Position numbers and translations under genes: made by a program
Part shown: one piece after another, positions 1-8,771 of the stretch
Layout: every line of letters starts with the position of its first letter
Numbering within the stretch: position 1 is the stretch's first letter
Assembly (NCBI GenBank): GCA_019413245.1
Contig: DXNX01000020.1
Span: 1 to 24,141 of the forward strand
Length of the DNA: 24,141 bases
DNA from: Oscillospiraceae bacterium
GTDB taxonomy: Bacteria > Bacillota > Clostridia > Oscillospirales > Ruminococcaceae
Reading direction: 5' to 3'
The notes under the pieces: model-generated
The model's database searches: none
The model's input: only the letters and a program-made list of their open reading frames with translations
Told to the model about the DNA's origin: nothing

Positions 1-1
1 T

Positions 2-262
2 GCCGCGATGGGCGGCGTGGACGCCATCGTCTTTACCGGCGGCATCGGCGAGCACGACGCGCCGTCCCGCGCCCGCATCTGCCATCACATGGACTGGCTG
101 GGCATCCACATCGACACTGACAAGAACAACAATGCCCACAACCAGAAATCCGACGTGGTGGAAATCACCGCCTGGGGCGCCCGTGTCCGCACCCTGGTCA
201 TTGAGACCAACGAGGAACTGATGATTGCCCGTGACACCAAGGAAGTTCTGAGCAAGCAGTAA
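2..262 (+). CDS. ackA: acetate kinase, C-terminal part (cut by window start)
   Basis: Acetate kinase interconverts acetyl phosphate plus ADP with acetate plus ATP in the cytoplasm, the substrate-level ATP step of fermentation. Only the last 86 codons are present, open to the window edge in frame 2. The motif DAIVFTGGIGEHD matches the conserved acetate kinase block DAIVFTAGIGEN, and the tail with ETNEELMIARD matches the family C-terminus. The internal ATG at position 8 is not the real start. A strong terminator follows 31 bases downstream, so ackA ends its transcription unit. Identification is firm; the upstream neighbour (often pta) cannot be seen. Confidence 0.95.
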   Translation, partial: AAMGGVDAIVFTGGIGEHDAPSRARICHHMDWLGIHIDTDKNNNAHNQKSDVVEITAWGARVRTLVIETNEELMIARDTKEVLSKQ

Positions 263-293
263 TTTCCCGCTTTTTCGTTTATCCGAACGGCTC

Positions 294-337
294 AACCGCC
301 GGAACTGCGCTGAACAAGCGTGGTTCCGGCGGTTTTT
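294..337 (+). terminator. ackA terminator
   Basis: A perfect 12-bp stem (AACCGCCGGAAC at 294-305 with GTTCCGGCGGTT at 323-334) is followed by a T run. This is a classical intrinsic terminator directly after ackA. Confidence 0.92.
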
Positions 338-338
338 G

Positions 339-367
339 TTGGCAATCCGGACAAGCTGTGCTAAAAT
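339..367 (+). promoter_or_regulatory. sigma-A-type promoter for the GT-C-like gene
   Basis: TTGGCA (339-344) and TAAAAT (362-367) are separated by 17 bases. It begins just after the ackA terminator and about 60 bases upstream of the ATG at 430. Confidence 0.6.
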
Positions 368-429
368 GTGATAAAAGTGTGGAAATCTGTGCAGGGTCTC
401 AAAAATCCCTGCAAAGGGGAGTATCATTT

Positions 430-1929
430 ATGTCCAGATACCTGACACGGGCATTTTCCATCGGGTTTTCCGCCGTATGGGGGTGGGTCCTGTTCAGCAG
501 CATCCTGCGCTGGCAGCACAATGGACCGGCTGCTTTTCTGGCAGGACTGGCATTGGGTTTTGTTGCCTTTTTTGCGGCACGATTCCTGCTTCCGTATCTG
601 GACAGAGTGCCCTGTGCCCGGTTCCGGCGCTGGATGCTGGTGGCCCTGGTCCTGTACGGCATCCTGCTGGGGCGCATGGGTTTCTGGCTGGCAGAAATGC
701 CCATTATGGACATGGCAACCGTCCTGCAAAGTCTGCCGGATTTTCTGGACGACGGCACGCCCCAGGTGTGGGGTGCCTACTACATCATCTGCAACAACAA
801 TCTGGGTCTGGCTCTGGTGCTGGTGCTGTGGTTCCGGCTGGTGGGACTGTTCGGCATCACCCCGGATACCGAATCCGGCATCTATGCGGGCATTGTCCTG
901 AACGTGCTGGCCATCACCTTGTCGGTAGCTCTGGTCTGTCTGCTGGCGTGGCGGATTCTGAAGCGCAACAGTGGGGTCGCCCTGGCTTTTCTGCTGTGTG
1001 TCGGCTTTCTTCCTTTTGTTCTTTGGGCGCCCTGCTTTTACTCCGATACCCTCTGTCTGCCTTTTGCCCTGCTGGTCCTGCTTGGCTGGACCTATTACCG
1101 TACCGCCGCCCGTGCCGGGGCCCGGCTGGGATGGCTGGTATTCGTGGCCGCAGCGGCTTTTGCCGGGTATGCCGTCAAGGGCAGCGTCGTCGTGGTGTTG
1201 GTGGCCATCGTCACCCAGCTGTTTTTGGAGCAGAAAGTCCGGCAGGCGCTGGCCGGGACTGCGGCGCTGCTGCTGGTGTTCGGGATGTTGCTGACCGGTT
1301 ATCGCGTATGGCAGCGGTCCTTTCTGGATTTTTCGGTGGAGGATGCCGTAGGGCTGCCCATTGAGCTCTGGTTTGCCTACGGCAGCGGCGGCGACGGAAA
1401 CTATAATGATGAAGTCTGCCAGACCGCCAAGAGCCTGGCCACCATGGACCAGCGGCGGCAGATGCTGCGGCAGCACATCGCGGCCCAGTACGCTTCCCGG
1501 ACGCCCATCGGTCAGGCAGACTTTCTGACCCGCAAGGCGGCCATCACCTGGGGCAACGGGCTGTATGATGCCCAGGAATTCCTGGCCACGCCCCTGAAAG
1601 TCAACTGGACCCACCGGTTCATTCTGGAGAGTCAGCCCGGGTACATGCCCATGGTCTACTACTGCCAGAGCTACTTATATTTCGTGATGGTCCTGGTATT
1701 GCTGGGCACGTTGGGTGCCGCCCGGCGCGCGGAACCGGGCCCGCTGACTCTTGCGCGGGTAAGCGTGTTCGGGCTGATGCTGTTTCTCAGTCTTTGGGAA
1801 ACCAAAGCCCGCTATGCTTTTCAGTTCACGCCTTTTTTGTTGCTGCTGGCGGCCGCCGCCCTGTGGCAGCTGACCCGCGTGGGACTGCCCGGCAACGAAA
1901 CGCCGAGGGAACCCGCTATGGCAGAATAA
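430..1929 (+). CDS. polytopic membrane protein, GT-C glycosyltransferase-like
   Basis: Predicted 499-residue integral membrane protein with about ten to twelve hydrophobic segments. The start at 430 is chosen over the ATG at 358 because AAAGGGGAG lies about 8 bases upstream and the sequence after it begins a normal N-terminal membrane anchor. Features resembling the GT-C superfamily (family 39/83-type, polyprenyl-phosphate-sugar users) are: an acidic first external loop (AEMPIMD), an asparagine-rich YYIICNNNLG segment before a membrane helix, a lysine in a mid-protein helix start (GYAVKGS), and a late WETKARYAF segment before the final helix. A large soluble loop sits at about residues 300-420. 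It probably transfers sugars in cell-surface glycan or lipid modification, but the exact donor and acceptor cannot be told. It stands alone between ackA and padR. A general hypothetical membrane protein is the alternative. Confidence 0.65.
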   Translation: MSRYLTRAFSIGFSAVWGWVLFSSILRWQHNGPAAFLAGLALGFVAFFAARFLLPYLDRVPCARFRRWMLVALVLYGILLGRMGFWLAEMPIMDMATVLQSLPDFLDDGTPQVWGAYYIICNNNLGLALVLVLWFRLVGLFGITPDTESGIYAGIVLNVLAITLSVALVCLLAWRILKRNSGVALAFLLCVGFLPFVLWAPCFYSDTLCLPFALLVLLGWTYYRTAARAGARLGWLVFVAAAAFAGYAVKGSVVVVLVAIVTQLFLEQKVRQALAGTAALLLVFGMLLTGYRVWQRSFLDFSVEDAVGLPIELWFAYGSGGDGNYNDEVCQTAKSLATMDQRRQMLRQHIAAQYASRTPIGQADFLTRKAAITWGNGLYDAQEFLATPLKVNWTHRFILESQPGYMPMVYYCQSYLYFVMVLVLLGTLGAARRAEPGPLTLARVSVFGLMLFLSLWETKARYAFQFTPFLLLLAAAALWQLTRVGLPGNETPREPAMAE

Positions 1930-2006
1930 GGCAAACGGAAAGCCGTTCCGGTACGAAGGCCGGGGCGGCTTTTTTGCATGACTGCGAAAAAATTTGATGC
2001 AGCGCA

Positions 2007-2061
2007 TTGACTTTCTCGAATATCGAGAATATACTGAAGGCAGAAGAACTCGATATTCGAG
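2007..2061 (+). promoter_or_regulatory. padR promoter with two palindromic operators
   Basis: A promoter with TTGACT (2007-2012) and TATACT (2030-2035) has a 17-base spacer. That spacer is entirely occupied by a perfect 7+3+7 palindrome (TTCTCGA-ATA-TCGAGAA, 2013-2029). A second palindrome, CTCGA-TAT-TCGAG (2049-2061), lies downstream of the predicted transcription start; its 13-base core is the exact reverse complement of the first core. Centres are 34 bases apart, about three helical turns. Binding by the PadR protein encoded next, giving autorepression, is inferred from the usual behaviour of the family. Confidence 0.8.
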
Positions 2062-2086
2062 ATTGCAAAGAAAGAGGGTGGTCGCC

Positions 2087-2410
2087 ATGCCGCGGGAACG
2101 GTTCAAGACACTGACTGAACAGATGTTTTATCTGCTGCTCTGCCTGCGGGAGGAATGCCGCGGTATGGAGATTCTGGAAAAGGTGCGGCAGATGACCGAC
2201 GGGCGGGTGAGCATCGGGTCCGGCACCCTGTACGACCTGTTGGAGCAGTTCACCGCCGAGGGCTGGATCGAAGCAACGGGTGCTTTGCGCGGGCGGCGCC
2301 GCTACCGCATCACCGAAAAAGGCTCTGCCATGCTGGCCAAGGAATACGACCGTCTGCAGCAGCAGATCAAGGATTATGAGCGCTATGCCGGAAAGGAGGC
2401 ACAGCCATGA
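2087..2410 (+). CDS. PadR family transcriptional regulator
   Basis: 107-residue winged-helix repressor of the short PadR type. The start at 2087 is preferred because AAAGAGGGTG precedes it and because an upstream in-frame ATG at 1994 would lie upstream of the promoter. The N-terminal winged helix contains LTEQMFYLLLCL, then the recognition region with SIGSGTLYDLLEQF, then the wing (GRRRYRITEKG). The C-terminus is a dimerisation helix (LAKEYDRLQQQIKDYERYA). It overlaps the following DUF2812 gene by ATGA, indicating translational coupling. In Firmicutes this pair recurs and the membrane partner is co-regulated. The inducer is unknown; many PadR proteins respond to membrane-active or phenolic compounds. 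Confidence 0.93.
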   Translation: MPRERFKTLTEQMFYLLLCLREECRGMEILEKVRQMTDGRVSIGSGTLYDLLEQFTAEGWIEATGALRGRRRYRITEKGSAMLAKEYDRLQQQIKDYERYAGKEAQP

Positions 2411-3798
2411 ACCGAACGAAACGCCTGTTTGTTCCCCTCTCCCCTTATGAGCAGCAAGCCATGGAATCCCTGCTGGAAAAGCAGGCATCTCAGGGATGGC
2501 TGCTGACCAAACTTGGCAGCTGGTTCTGGACTTTTACGGAAACGGAGGCCCGGTCACTGCGGTTTTCGGTCACCTATTTTTCCAACGCCACGGAGTACGA
2601 TTCTCTGCCCACCGAAGAACAGCAGGACAAGGAGGATTTGTGTGCCCAGAGCGGATGGCATCTGGCCGCCCGGCGGCACGATATGCAGGTATTTTACACC
2701 GCCGATGCCGATGTTCTGCCGTTGGAAACCGACCCGGTGGTGCGGGTGGAGCAGCTGCACAAAACCATGGTCCGGCTGACCATCCGGCCCCGGCTGTTTA
2801 CCATGGCCCTGTGTCTGATTTGGATCATCAAATATTGGCTGGATTTCCGGCATGATTCCAACCGCTTTCTTTCCAGCGGTTTTGAGGTCATCTCCCTGCC
2901 CGTATGGTTTCTGCTGCTGGTGGCCTGCGTGGTGGAGCCTGTTGCCGGCCTTGCCTGGTATCCGCGAGCCAGACGTGCCGCCGAGGAGCAAGGCGTTTTT
3001 CTGCCGCCGCATATTCCTACCCGCGTCAGCCTGATTCTGGTAGCACTGGCTGTTTTTCTGTTGTGCCTGGCCGCCTTCGGGTCTGCCCTGCCGCCGCAAT
3101 GGTTTCTGGCCTGGCTGCTCGTGTGCGTTATCGCCATTCTGGGCGGCACTTTGCTGAGAAAACACCTGCAGGGAAAGGGATATTCTGCCGGGCTCAACAA
3201 AGCTACCACCAGCTTTTGGGTACTTGCGGTATATGTGGTAGGCGTTGTGGTCCTGCTTGCCGTGTCCATCGGCTCTCACCTGGGAGAGGCCGATCATGTG
3301 GTGGCGGGCAGTTATGAAGCCAACGGCCGGACCTACGAAATCTACAACGATCCCCTGCCCCTGACAGTGGAGGAGTTGACCCAAACCGACGCCGTCTATT
3401 CCCGGGAAGCCACCGTCTACGCCAGTCCCCTGCTGCGGCGGAGCCTGTATGAACAAAGTCCTGTTGTGCCGCAATACGCAGGAGCACCCACTGTGTGGTA
3501 CACCGTCTACGACACCGATTTTGCCTTTGTGCAGGACATGGTGGTGCACCAGCTCCTGAGCGAGCACCAGGACGAAGTCTATGAGGATGGCACCGTATTG
3601 CAGGATTCCTATTTTGTGATTGATCCAGCTCCCTACGGTGTCCAGAGTGCCTATCAGCTGCAGTGGAGTACCACCGGCCCCATCCCCCAGTATCTGCTGT
3701 GCTGGCCGGGACGGGTGGTGGAACTGCGGTTTGCCTATCTGGCGCCCACCGAAGAACAGCTGGCGAAGGCCGCCGGGATACTGGCGCCTTCCACCTGA
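2407..3798 (+). CDS. DUF2812 domain membrane protein
   Basis: 463 residues. The N-terminal soluble part (about 1-110) fits DUF2812: the block with LLEKQASQGWLLTKLGSWFWTF and the later CAQSGWHLAARR are typical. Five hydrophobic segments follow at about 131-148, 162-184, 207-228, 231-250 and 269-291, then a roughly 170-residue polar C-terminal region. The gene begins inside the padR stop (ATGA), so the two are made together, and PadR probably controls its level. The DUF2812 molecular function is not known; the fold suggests a membrane-embedded sensor or partner of PadR signalling rather than an enzyme. No catalytic motif is visible. A shared terminator follows. Confidence 0.85.
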   Translation: MNRTKRLFVPLSPYEQQAMESLLEKQASQGWLLTKLGSWFWTFTETEARSLRFSVTYFSNATEYDSLPTEEQQDKEDLCAQSGWHLAARRHDMQVFYTADADVLPLETDPVVRVEQLHKTMVRLTIRPRLFTMALCLIWIIKYWLDFRHDSNRFLSSGFEVISLPVWFLLLVACVVEPVAGLAWYPRARRAAEEQGVFLPPHIPTRVSLILVALAVFLLCLAAFGSALPPQWFLAWLLVCVIAILGGTLLRKHLQGKGYSAGLNKATTSFWVLAVYVVGVVVLLAVSIGSHLGEADHVVAGSYEANGRTYEIYNDPLPLTVEELTQTDAVYSREATVYASPLLRRSLYEQSPVVPQYAGAPTVWYTVYDTDFAFVQDMVVHQLLSEHQDEVYEDGTVLQDSYFVIDPAPYGVQSAYQLQWSTTGPIPQYLLCWPGRVVELRFAYLAPTEEQLAKAAGILAPST

Positions 3799-3816
3799 AC
3801 GAACCGTCCATACAAA

Positions 3817-3851
3817 AACAGCGTGCAGGCCGTTTCGGCTTGCACGCTGTT
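3817..3851. terminator. bidirectional terminator between DUF2812 gene and fhs
   Basis: A 15-bp stem (3817-3831 with 3837-3851, one G-T pair, 5-base loop) has A-rich sequence on the left and T's on the right. It can end both the convergent plus-strand DUF2812 transcript and the minus-strand fhs transcript. Confidence 0.85.
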
Positions 3852-3874
3852 TGCTTATTATGATCAGAAAGCCA

Positions 3875-5548
3875 TCAGAACAGACCGGTGATGCGGCCTT
3901 CCTCGTCGCAGTCAATGTCCATGGCCGCGGGGTGGCGGGGCAGGCCGGGCATGGTCATGATGGAACCGCAGATGACCACCACAAAGCCCGCACCGGCGGA
4001 CAGACGGACCTCACGCACATTCATGCGGAAATGTTCCGGCGCGCCCAGCAGAGAGGCATCATCGCTGAAGGAATACTGGGTCTTGGCGATGCAGACCGGC
4101 AGCTTACCGTACCCCATCTTCTCCAGTTCGACCAGCATCTTCTTGGCGGCGGGGGCATACGTCACCCCGTTGGCGCGATAGATCTTGCGGGCCACCGCTT
4201 CCACCTTGTCGGTCAGGGAAGCCTCCAGATCGTAGGTGAACTGGATGGGATGGATGTCGGGATTTTCTTCCAGCACCTGCAGCACAGTGTTGGCCAGTTC
4301 CTTGCCGCCTTCGCCGCCCTTGGCAAAGACTTCGCTCAGCGCGCAGGGCACACCGGCCTGGGCACAGACCTCCCGGATGACGTCCATCTCTTCGGCGGTA
4401 TCAGTGGGGAAGGAGTTGATGGCCACGCACACCGGCAGGCCGAAGCCGTTCTTCAGGTTGTCGATATGGCGGGCCAGGTTGACGGAACCCTTGCGCACCG
4501 CCTCCACATTGGGAGCGTTCAGGTCGGTCTTGGGCACGCCGCCGTGGTATTTCAGGGCACGGACGGTGGCTACCAGCACCACGGCGGAGGGGTTCAGTCC
4601 CGCATAGCGGCACTTGATGTCCAGGAACTTTTCAGCGCCCAGGTCAGCACCGAAGCCGGCTTCGGTGACCACATAATCGGCCAGCTTCAGGCCCAGCTTG
4701 GTGGCGGTGACGCTGTTGCAGCCGTGGGCGATGTTGGCAAACGGGCCGCCGTGAATGATGGCGGGGTTGTTTTCCAGGGTCTGGACCAGGTTGGGGTCGA
4801 TGGCATCCTTGAGCAGGGCGGTCATAGCCCCGGCCGCACCGATTTCCCCGGCGGTGACCGGCTTGCCGTCATAAGTATAGGCACAGACGATGCGGGACAG
4901 GCGCTCTTTCAGGTCTTTCAGGTCGGTGGCCAGGCAGAAAATAGCCATGACCTCGCTGGCCACGGTAATGTCGAAGCCGTCCTCACGGGGGGTACCGTTG
5001 ACCTTGCCGCCCAGACCATCCACGATGAACCGCAGCTGACGATCATTCATATCCATGCAGCGCTTCCAGACCACCCGGCGGGGGTCGATGTTCAGCGGGT
5101 TGCCCTGCTGGATGGAGTTGTCGATCATAGCCGCCAGCAGGTTGTTGGCGGTACCGATGGCGTGGATGTCACCGGTAAAGTGGAGGTTGATATCCTCCAT
5201 GGGCACGACCTGGGCGTAACCGCCGCCGGCGGCGCCGCCCTTGATGCCGAACACGGGGCCCAGAGAAGGTTCCCGCAGGCAGAGCATGGTACGTTTGCCC
5301 ATGGCGCAAAGAGCGTCCGCCAGACCGACACTGGTGGTGGTCTTGCCCTCGCCGGCCGGCGTGGGGCTGATGGCCGTGACCAGGATCAGCTTGCCCTGTT
5401 TGCCCTCCCCTTTGGCCAGCTTGTGGCTGATCTTGGCTTTATACTTGCCGTAGGGAATCACGTCATCGGCGGACAGACCCAACTTGGCTGCCACTTCGGT
5501 GATGGGCAACATATGAGCGTTTTGGGCGATCTGAATATCGCTGAGCAT
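3875..5548 (-). CDS. fhs: formate--tetrahydrofolate ligase
   Basis: 557 residues, the usual length for Fhs. It makes 10-formyl-THF from formate, THF and ATP, feeding one-carbon metabolism and purine synthesis in the cytoplasm. The N-terminal ATP-binding loop [15 protein letters not shown] is present at about residue 60-75, with [16 protein letters not shown] and the THF/formate region behind it; the end RITGLF is typical. The start at 5548 (MLSDIQIAQ) is chosen for the AGGAAAGGAAG site just upstream; the longer open frame to 5764 has no such support and would overrun the promoter. It is monocistronic and divergent from the Wzy-like gene. Identification is certain. Confidence 0.98.
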   Translation of the reverse strand: MLSDIQIAQNAHMLPITEVAAKLGLSADDVIPYGKYKAKISHKLAKGEGKQGKLILVTAISPTPAGEGKTTTSVGLADALCAMGKRTMLCLREPSLGPVFGIKGGAAGGGYAQVVPMEDINLHFTGDIHAIGTANNLLAAMIDNSIQQGNPLNIDPRRVVWKRCMDMNDRQLRFIVDGLGGKVNGTPREDGFDITVASEVMAIFCLATDLKDLKERLSRIVCAYTYDGKPVTAGEIGAAGAMTALLKDAIDPNLVQTLENNPAIIHGGPFANIAHGCNSVTATKLGLKLADYVVTEAGFGADLGAEKFLDIKCRYAGLNPSAVVLVATVRALKYHGGVPKTDLNAPNVEAVRKGSVNLARHIDNLKNGFGLPVCVAINSFPTDTAEEMDVIREVCAQAGVPCALSEVFAKGGEGGKELANTVLQVLEENPDIHPIQFTYDLEASLTDKVEAVARKIYRANGVTYAPAAKKMLVELEKMGYGKLPVCIAKTQYSFSDDASLLGAPEHFRMNVREVRLSAGAGFVVVICGSIMTMPGLPRHPAAMDIDCDEEGRITGLF

Positions 5549-5612
5549 ACTGATCTCTTCCTTTCCTGTCTCTTTGCGCATAACATTTTGAAAATAAACG
5601 GGCACTATGTTG

Positions 5613-5641
5613 ATTGTAGCAAACTTTTGGGCAAAATACAA
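5613..5641 (-). promoter_or_regulatory. fhs promoter
   Basis: On the minus strand TTGTAT (5641-5636) and TACAAT (5618-5613) are 17 bases apart, about 65 bases before the fhs start codon. The -10 is good and the -35 is a partial match. No riboswitch-like structure is visible in the short leader. Confidence 0.55.
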
Positions 5642-5694
5642 GAACAGGGCTGCTTCCCCGCCGCGCCGACCGGGTTTTCTTTTGGGACGGGCCA

Positions 5695-5703
5695 TGCTAT
5701 AAT
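5695..5703 (+). promoter_or_regulatory. extended -10 promoter for the Wzy-like gene
   Basis: TGCTATAAT gives a perfect -10 hexamer (5698-5703) with an extended TG. The -35 region at 17 bases is poor (TTTTCT), as expected for an extended -10 promoter. The start codon is 43 bases downstream. Confidence 0.6.
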
Positions 5704-5746
5704 GAATAGCGATCTGCGGAGATTTCCGCAGGAAAGGAGGAACGCG

Positions 5747-7012
5747 ATGCCCGCCAATCTGCAAGAGCGCTGTCCGCTCCTGGCCGACCGCCGAGCGCTG
5801 GGACAGCGCGTGTACTGTACCGCCATCGCTCTGTTGCTGATTCTCTCAGAAGTATTCAGCTCCAATATACAAAGCACTCTGCCGGAGTTCAGCCACCTGG
5901 CCCGCCTGGGGCTGACCGGTCTGGGAGCCCTGCTGCTGGTCATCAAATGTCTGTTTCTGACCCGGTATGAGCACCGCTGGCAATGGGCCGCGGGCGGCAT
6001 TGCCGCAGTATACGCAGCCTTTGCCGGTATACACGGGGATGACATCTGGTTTTTGCTGGCCGTTCTGGTCGGCCTTGGTGCCAAGGATGTGGACTTGCGC
6101 ACCGCACTGCGGGTCTATCTGGGTGTGGCAGCTGTCTGCCTGATTCTGGTACAGCTGCTGCATTATACCACACCGCTGATGCCGTTCAATATGTATGCCC
6201 GCAACTGGGACTACGGGTACGGGCATTACAACGGGTACGGCGCCCGGCTGCTGGGCGTATTTTTTGCCTGGGCCTGGCTGCGCTGGCCACGGCTGCGCTG
6301 GTTCGACTGGGCTGGTCTGGCTGCCTTGGCCGCCTATACCCTGCTCGTTCCCCTGTGCCGCGGCGCCGGTCTGGCCATGATTTTGCTGCTGGTCCTGTTT
6401 GCAGCGCAGAAACTTCTTCCCCGCTTTTTTGAGAGCCGCATCTGGCACGGGCTGGTATTGGCCCTGTATCCCCTGCTGACAATATTCAGCCTGGTAACAG
6501 GGTATCTGTTCAATCCGGCCACGCCCAAAACGATTTTTGGGCTGTATACCCTGAATCGGATATTTTCCGGGCGGCTGGAGATCTGGCACCATGTATTCTG
6601 GGCCTTTGACTACCTGCATCCTGAGGAAGACGGCGCTGCCGCCTGGCTGCATGCTGACATGCCCAACGTAGTCACGTTTCTGGGCGGTTTTCCCACCGAT
6701 GCCGACGTACACCATTCCATTGACAACACCTATCTGGCTCTTGTGATGAACAAGGGTGTTCTGGGGGCGGTGCTGGTGGCCGCCGTCGTACTGATCCTGC
6801 TGTGGCGGCTGTGCCACGGCGGACACACCGGTGAAACGCTGCTGATAGCCGCCATGCTGTGCTACCTGCTCATGGAAAACAAGATGTTCCTGTTTTCGGC
6901 CAACCCGCTGGTTCTGCTGCTGCCCTGCGTCCTGCTGACACCGCAGGGAACCCCCTTGCCCGTTTTGTGCCCGAAACCGGCTGTTCATGCAAAAGAGCCC
7001 GCCGCCGTATAA
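5747..7012 (+). CDS. Wzy/O-antigen-polymerase-like membrane protein
   Basis: 421-residue protein with about ten membrane segments. The start at 5747 follows AGGAAAGGAGG; the same frame stays open through 709 codons upstream only because it runs antisense to fhs. Diagnostic segments resemble Firmicute capsule/exopolysaccharide polymerases: [15 protein letters not shown] corresponds to the R-S-x-GFGHPN block, [12 protein letters not shown] to the LNxxxSGRL block in the large external loop, and [17 protein letters not shown] to the DNxYLxLLxxxG block. It likely polymerises or ligates lipid-linked glycan repeats at the outer membrane face. No glycosyltransferase cluster surrounds it, so its substrate pathway lies elsewhere. 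O-antigen ligase is an alternative within the same superfamily. Confidence 0.72.
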   Translation: MPANLQERCPLLADRRALGQRVYCTAIALLLILSEVFSSNIQSTLPEFSHLARLGLTGLGALLLVIKCLFLTRYEHRWQWAAGGIAAVYAAFAGIHGDDIWFLLAVLVGLGAKDVDLRTALRVYLGVAAVCLILVQLLHYTTPLMPFNMYARNWDYGYGHYNGYGARLLGVFFAWAWLRWPRLRWFDWAGLAALAAYTLLVPLCRGAGLAMILLLVLFAAQKLLPRFFESRIWHGLVLALYPLLTIFSLVTGYLFNPATPKTIFGLYTLNRIFSGRLEIWHHVFWAFDYLHPEEDGAAAWLHADMPNVVTFLGGFPTDADVHHSIDNTYLALVMNKGVLGAVLVAAVVLILLWRLCHGGHTGETLLIAAMLCYLLMENKMFLFSANPLVLLLPCVLLTPQGTPLPVLCPKPAVHAKEPAAV

Positions 7013-7029
7013 TGTTATAAACCAAACGT

Positions 7030-7067
7030 AAAAGAGGATACCGCCTTGCATGACGGTATCCTCTTTT
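7030..7067. terminator. bidirectional terminator between Wzy-like gene and dehydratase operon
   Basis: A perfect 14-bp stem (AAAAGAGGATACCG 7030-7043, CGGTATCCTCTTTT 7054-7067) with a 10-base loop has T's on both strands. It ends both convergent transcripts. Confidence 0.92.
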
Positions 7068-7092
7068 GTTTTTCTTTTTGCCGGATGTCGAA

Positions 7093-8757
7093 TCAGTCTT
7101 TTTCCACCATATCCATGGCAAAGAGAGCAGCGCCCAAAGCGCCGCACAGCTGGGCACGCTCATCCACCACCAGGGTGGTACCCAGCTTTTCTTCCAGCGT
7201 CTTGACCAGGCTCTCGTTCTTGGAAACGCCGCCGGTCATCATGTAGCGTTCCTCCCCGCCCACACGCTTGGCCAGGGCTGCGGTCTTGGAGGCCACCGCC
7301 TTGTTCAGGCCATGAACAATGTCGTCGGTATCCTTGTTCTGGGCAATCAGGGAAACGACCTCAGATTCCGCAAAGACGGTGCACATGCTGGAGATGGTGA
7401 TGTCTTCCTTGTATTTCAGGCCCTTGTGGCTCATCTCATCCAGGCTCATCTCCATGGTACGGGCCATCATTTCCAGGAAGCGGCCGGTACCGGCGGCGCA
7501 CTTGTCGTTCATGACAAAGTTGACCACAGCGCCGTTCTCGTCCAGCCGGATGACCTTGCTGTCCTGGCCGCCGATATCCACCACGGTGCGCACAGACGGG
7601 TCCAGGAAATGGGCACCACGGGCATGGCAAGTGATCTCGGTGATGCTCTTGTCGCCTTCGGTGATGGCAGTACGGCCGTAGCCGGTGGTCACCATGGCAT
7701 CGATGTCCTCCCGCTGCAGATGGGCCTCTTTCAGGGCTTCTTCCAGAGCACGCTCGGCACCGGCGGCCGCACCCGCACCGGTAGGCAGAATGATACCGGT
7801 CACAATGTTCTGATTTTTGTCCAGGATCACCACATCAGTGCTGGTGGAACCACTGTCAATGCCTGCAAAATATCCTTTCCCCATCTTCTTTTCCTTTCCT
7901 TTCTGCCATTCGGCGGTGAGGCTCTCGGCAAACGCTTCCAGACGGGTCGAGAGCTGCCCGCTGTTCTGCAGTGAATAGTCGGATTCGATCTTCAGCAGAG
8001 GTACTGCTGCTTCCCGCTTGACCTGCGCATACTCAAAACTGTAAAAATCGCAGAACTTGACGGTATGATAAATGATGCCTTTCAGGTTCGGGTTGTTGTA
8101 CAGCTGTTTGCGGCCGGTATTGTCGATCATGCGCATGCAGGGCAGCTGCCGCAGCAGCGCTCCGGCGTACCAGTCGATGAGTACGTCAAAATCGGAGGTT
8201 TCGGGCGGCTGTTCATTGCCCGCCGAACGGTTATTGACGCAGGTATCGTTTTCCACCGGATACGGCATGGTTTTCTGCACTTCGGCAAACAGCTCGTTGC
8301 CCATGCGGGCGCCCAGCACACTGATATAGGGTTCATGCAGCCGTTCCTTGGGGCGGAACGCCTGACGGAAAGCCTGTTCGTCAAAGGTGGTCCCCTTGTA
8401 CTCGCTGTATGCCTTGGCCAGACCCTTGAGCTGGCTCACGGTGCGTTCCCGCCCGCATGAGCCGTTGTCGTGAGGCATGTCCATGATATACAGAAAATCC
8501 AGTTTGCCGCTGTCGGCCAGGATGTCATACACGCTGCGGATGGTATCGCAGCAGTTGACGATGACCAGTTCTTTTACATGTTCGTTGATGACCTGTTCCA
8601 GTACCGCCTTGCCGAAACCGCAGATGTTGGGATGGGCCAGCTGGTCGGCATGTTCAAAGCCTTCCGGCATTTCGTTCAGGCTGGCGCAATCGGCGCCGAA
8701 GGCTTCCAGCAGTTCGATGGGCGTATATTTACATACATAATACAGTTTGTTGCTCAT
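7093..8757 (-). CDS. fused 2-hydroxyacyl-CoA dehydratase-type subunit and ATPase activator (HgdB-HgdC fusion)
   Basis: 554 residues in two domains. Residues 1 to about 285 form a complete HgdB/BcrC-type iron-sulfur subunit: YVCKYTPIELLEAFGA, HPNICGFGK, VNCCDT, NGSCG, and the closing block with KFCDFY and ESDYSLQNSGQLSTRLEAF. From residue 292 begins an HgdC-type activator of the ASKHA fold: GIDSGSTSTDVVILD, DIGGQDSK, NDKCAAGTGRFLE, SSMCTVFAESE, GGVSKNESL. Its two cysteines are 39 residues apart, as in known HgdC, where they hold one [4Fe-4S] cluster across a homodimer. The activator uses ATP to push a low-potential electron into the dehydratase cluster. The start at 8757 follows AAAGGGGAAA. 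It lies 14 bases after the 422-residue partner. The family assignment is firm; the substrate is unknown. Confidence 0.9.
   Translation of the reverse strand: MSNKLYYVCKYTPIELLEAFGADCASLNEMPEGFEHADQLAHPNICGFGKAVLEQVINEHVKELVIVNCCDTIRSVYDILADSGKLDFLYIMDMPHDNGSCGRERTVSQLKGLAKAYSEYKGTTFDEQAFRQAFRPKERLHEPYISVLGARMGNELFAEVQKTMPYPVENDTCVNNRSAGNEQPPETSDFDVLIDWYAGALLRQLPCMRMIDNTGRKQLYNNPNLKGIIYHTVKFCDFYSFEYAQVKREAAVPLLKIESDYSLQNSGQLSTRLEAFAESLTAEWQKGKEKKMGKGYFAGIDSGSTSTDVVILDKNQNIVTGIILPTGAGAAAGAERALEEALKEAHLQREDIDAMVTTGYGRTAITEGDKSITEITCHARGAHFLDPSVRTVVDIGGQDSKVIRLDENGAVVNFVMNDKCAAGTGRFLEMMARTMEMSLDEMSHKGLKYKEDITISSMCTVFAESEVVSLIAQNKDTDDIVHGLNKAVASKTAALAKRVGGEERYMMTGGVSKNESLVKTLEEKLGTTLVVDERAQLCGALGAALFAMDMVEKD
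7882..7902 (-). promoter_or_regulatory. internal ribosome binding site and start at the fusion joint
   Basis: Inside the fusion gene, AAAGGAAAGG (minus strand, 7902-7893) lies 8 bases before an ATG (7884-7882) that begins exactly at the first residue of the activator domain (MGKGYFAGID). This would give a free 263-residue activator in addition to the fusion. The codons of the site encode the linker KGKEKK. Whether it is used is inference. Confidence 0.55.
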
Positions 8758-8771
8758 GCTCGTTTCCCCTT

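Noticed and set aside
424..3915. Long minus-strand open frames opposite the GT-C-like and DUF2812 genes
   Set aside because: Antisense shadows in GC-rich coding DNA, with no ribosome sites or recognisable domains.
3620..5746. A 709-codon open frame upstream of and continuous with the Wzy-like gene
   Set aside because: It runs antisense through the whole of fhs, a certain gene, with low-complexity translation; a strong ribosome site marks the true start at 5747.
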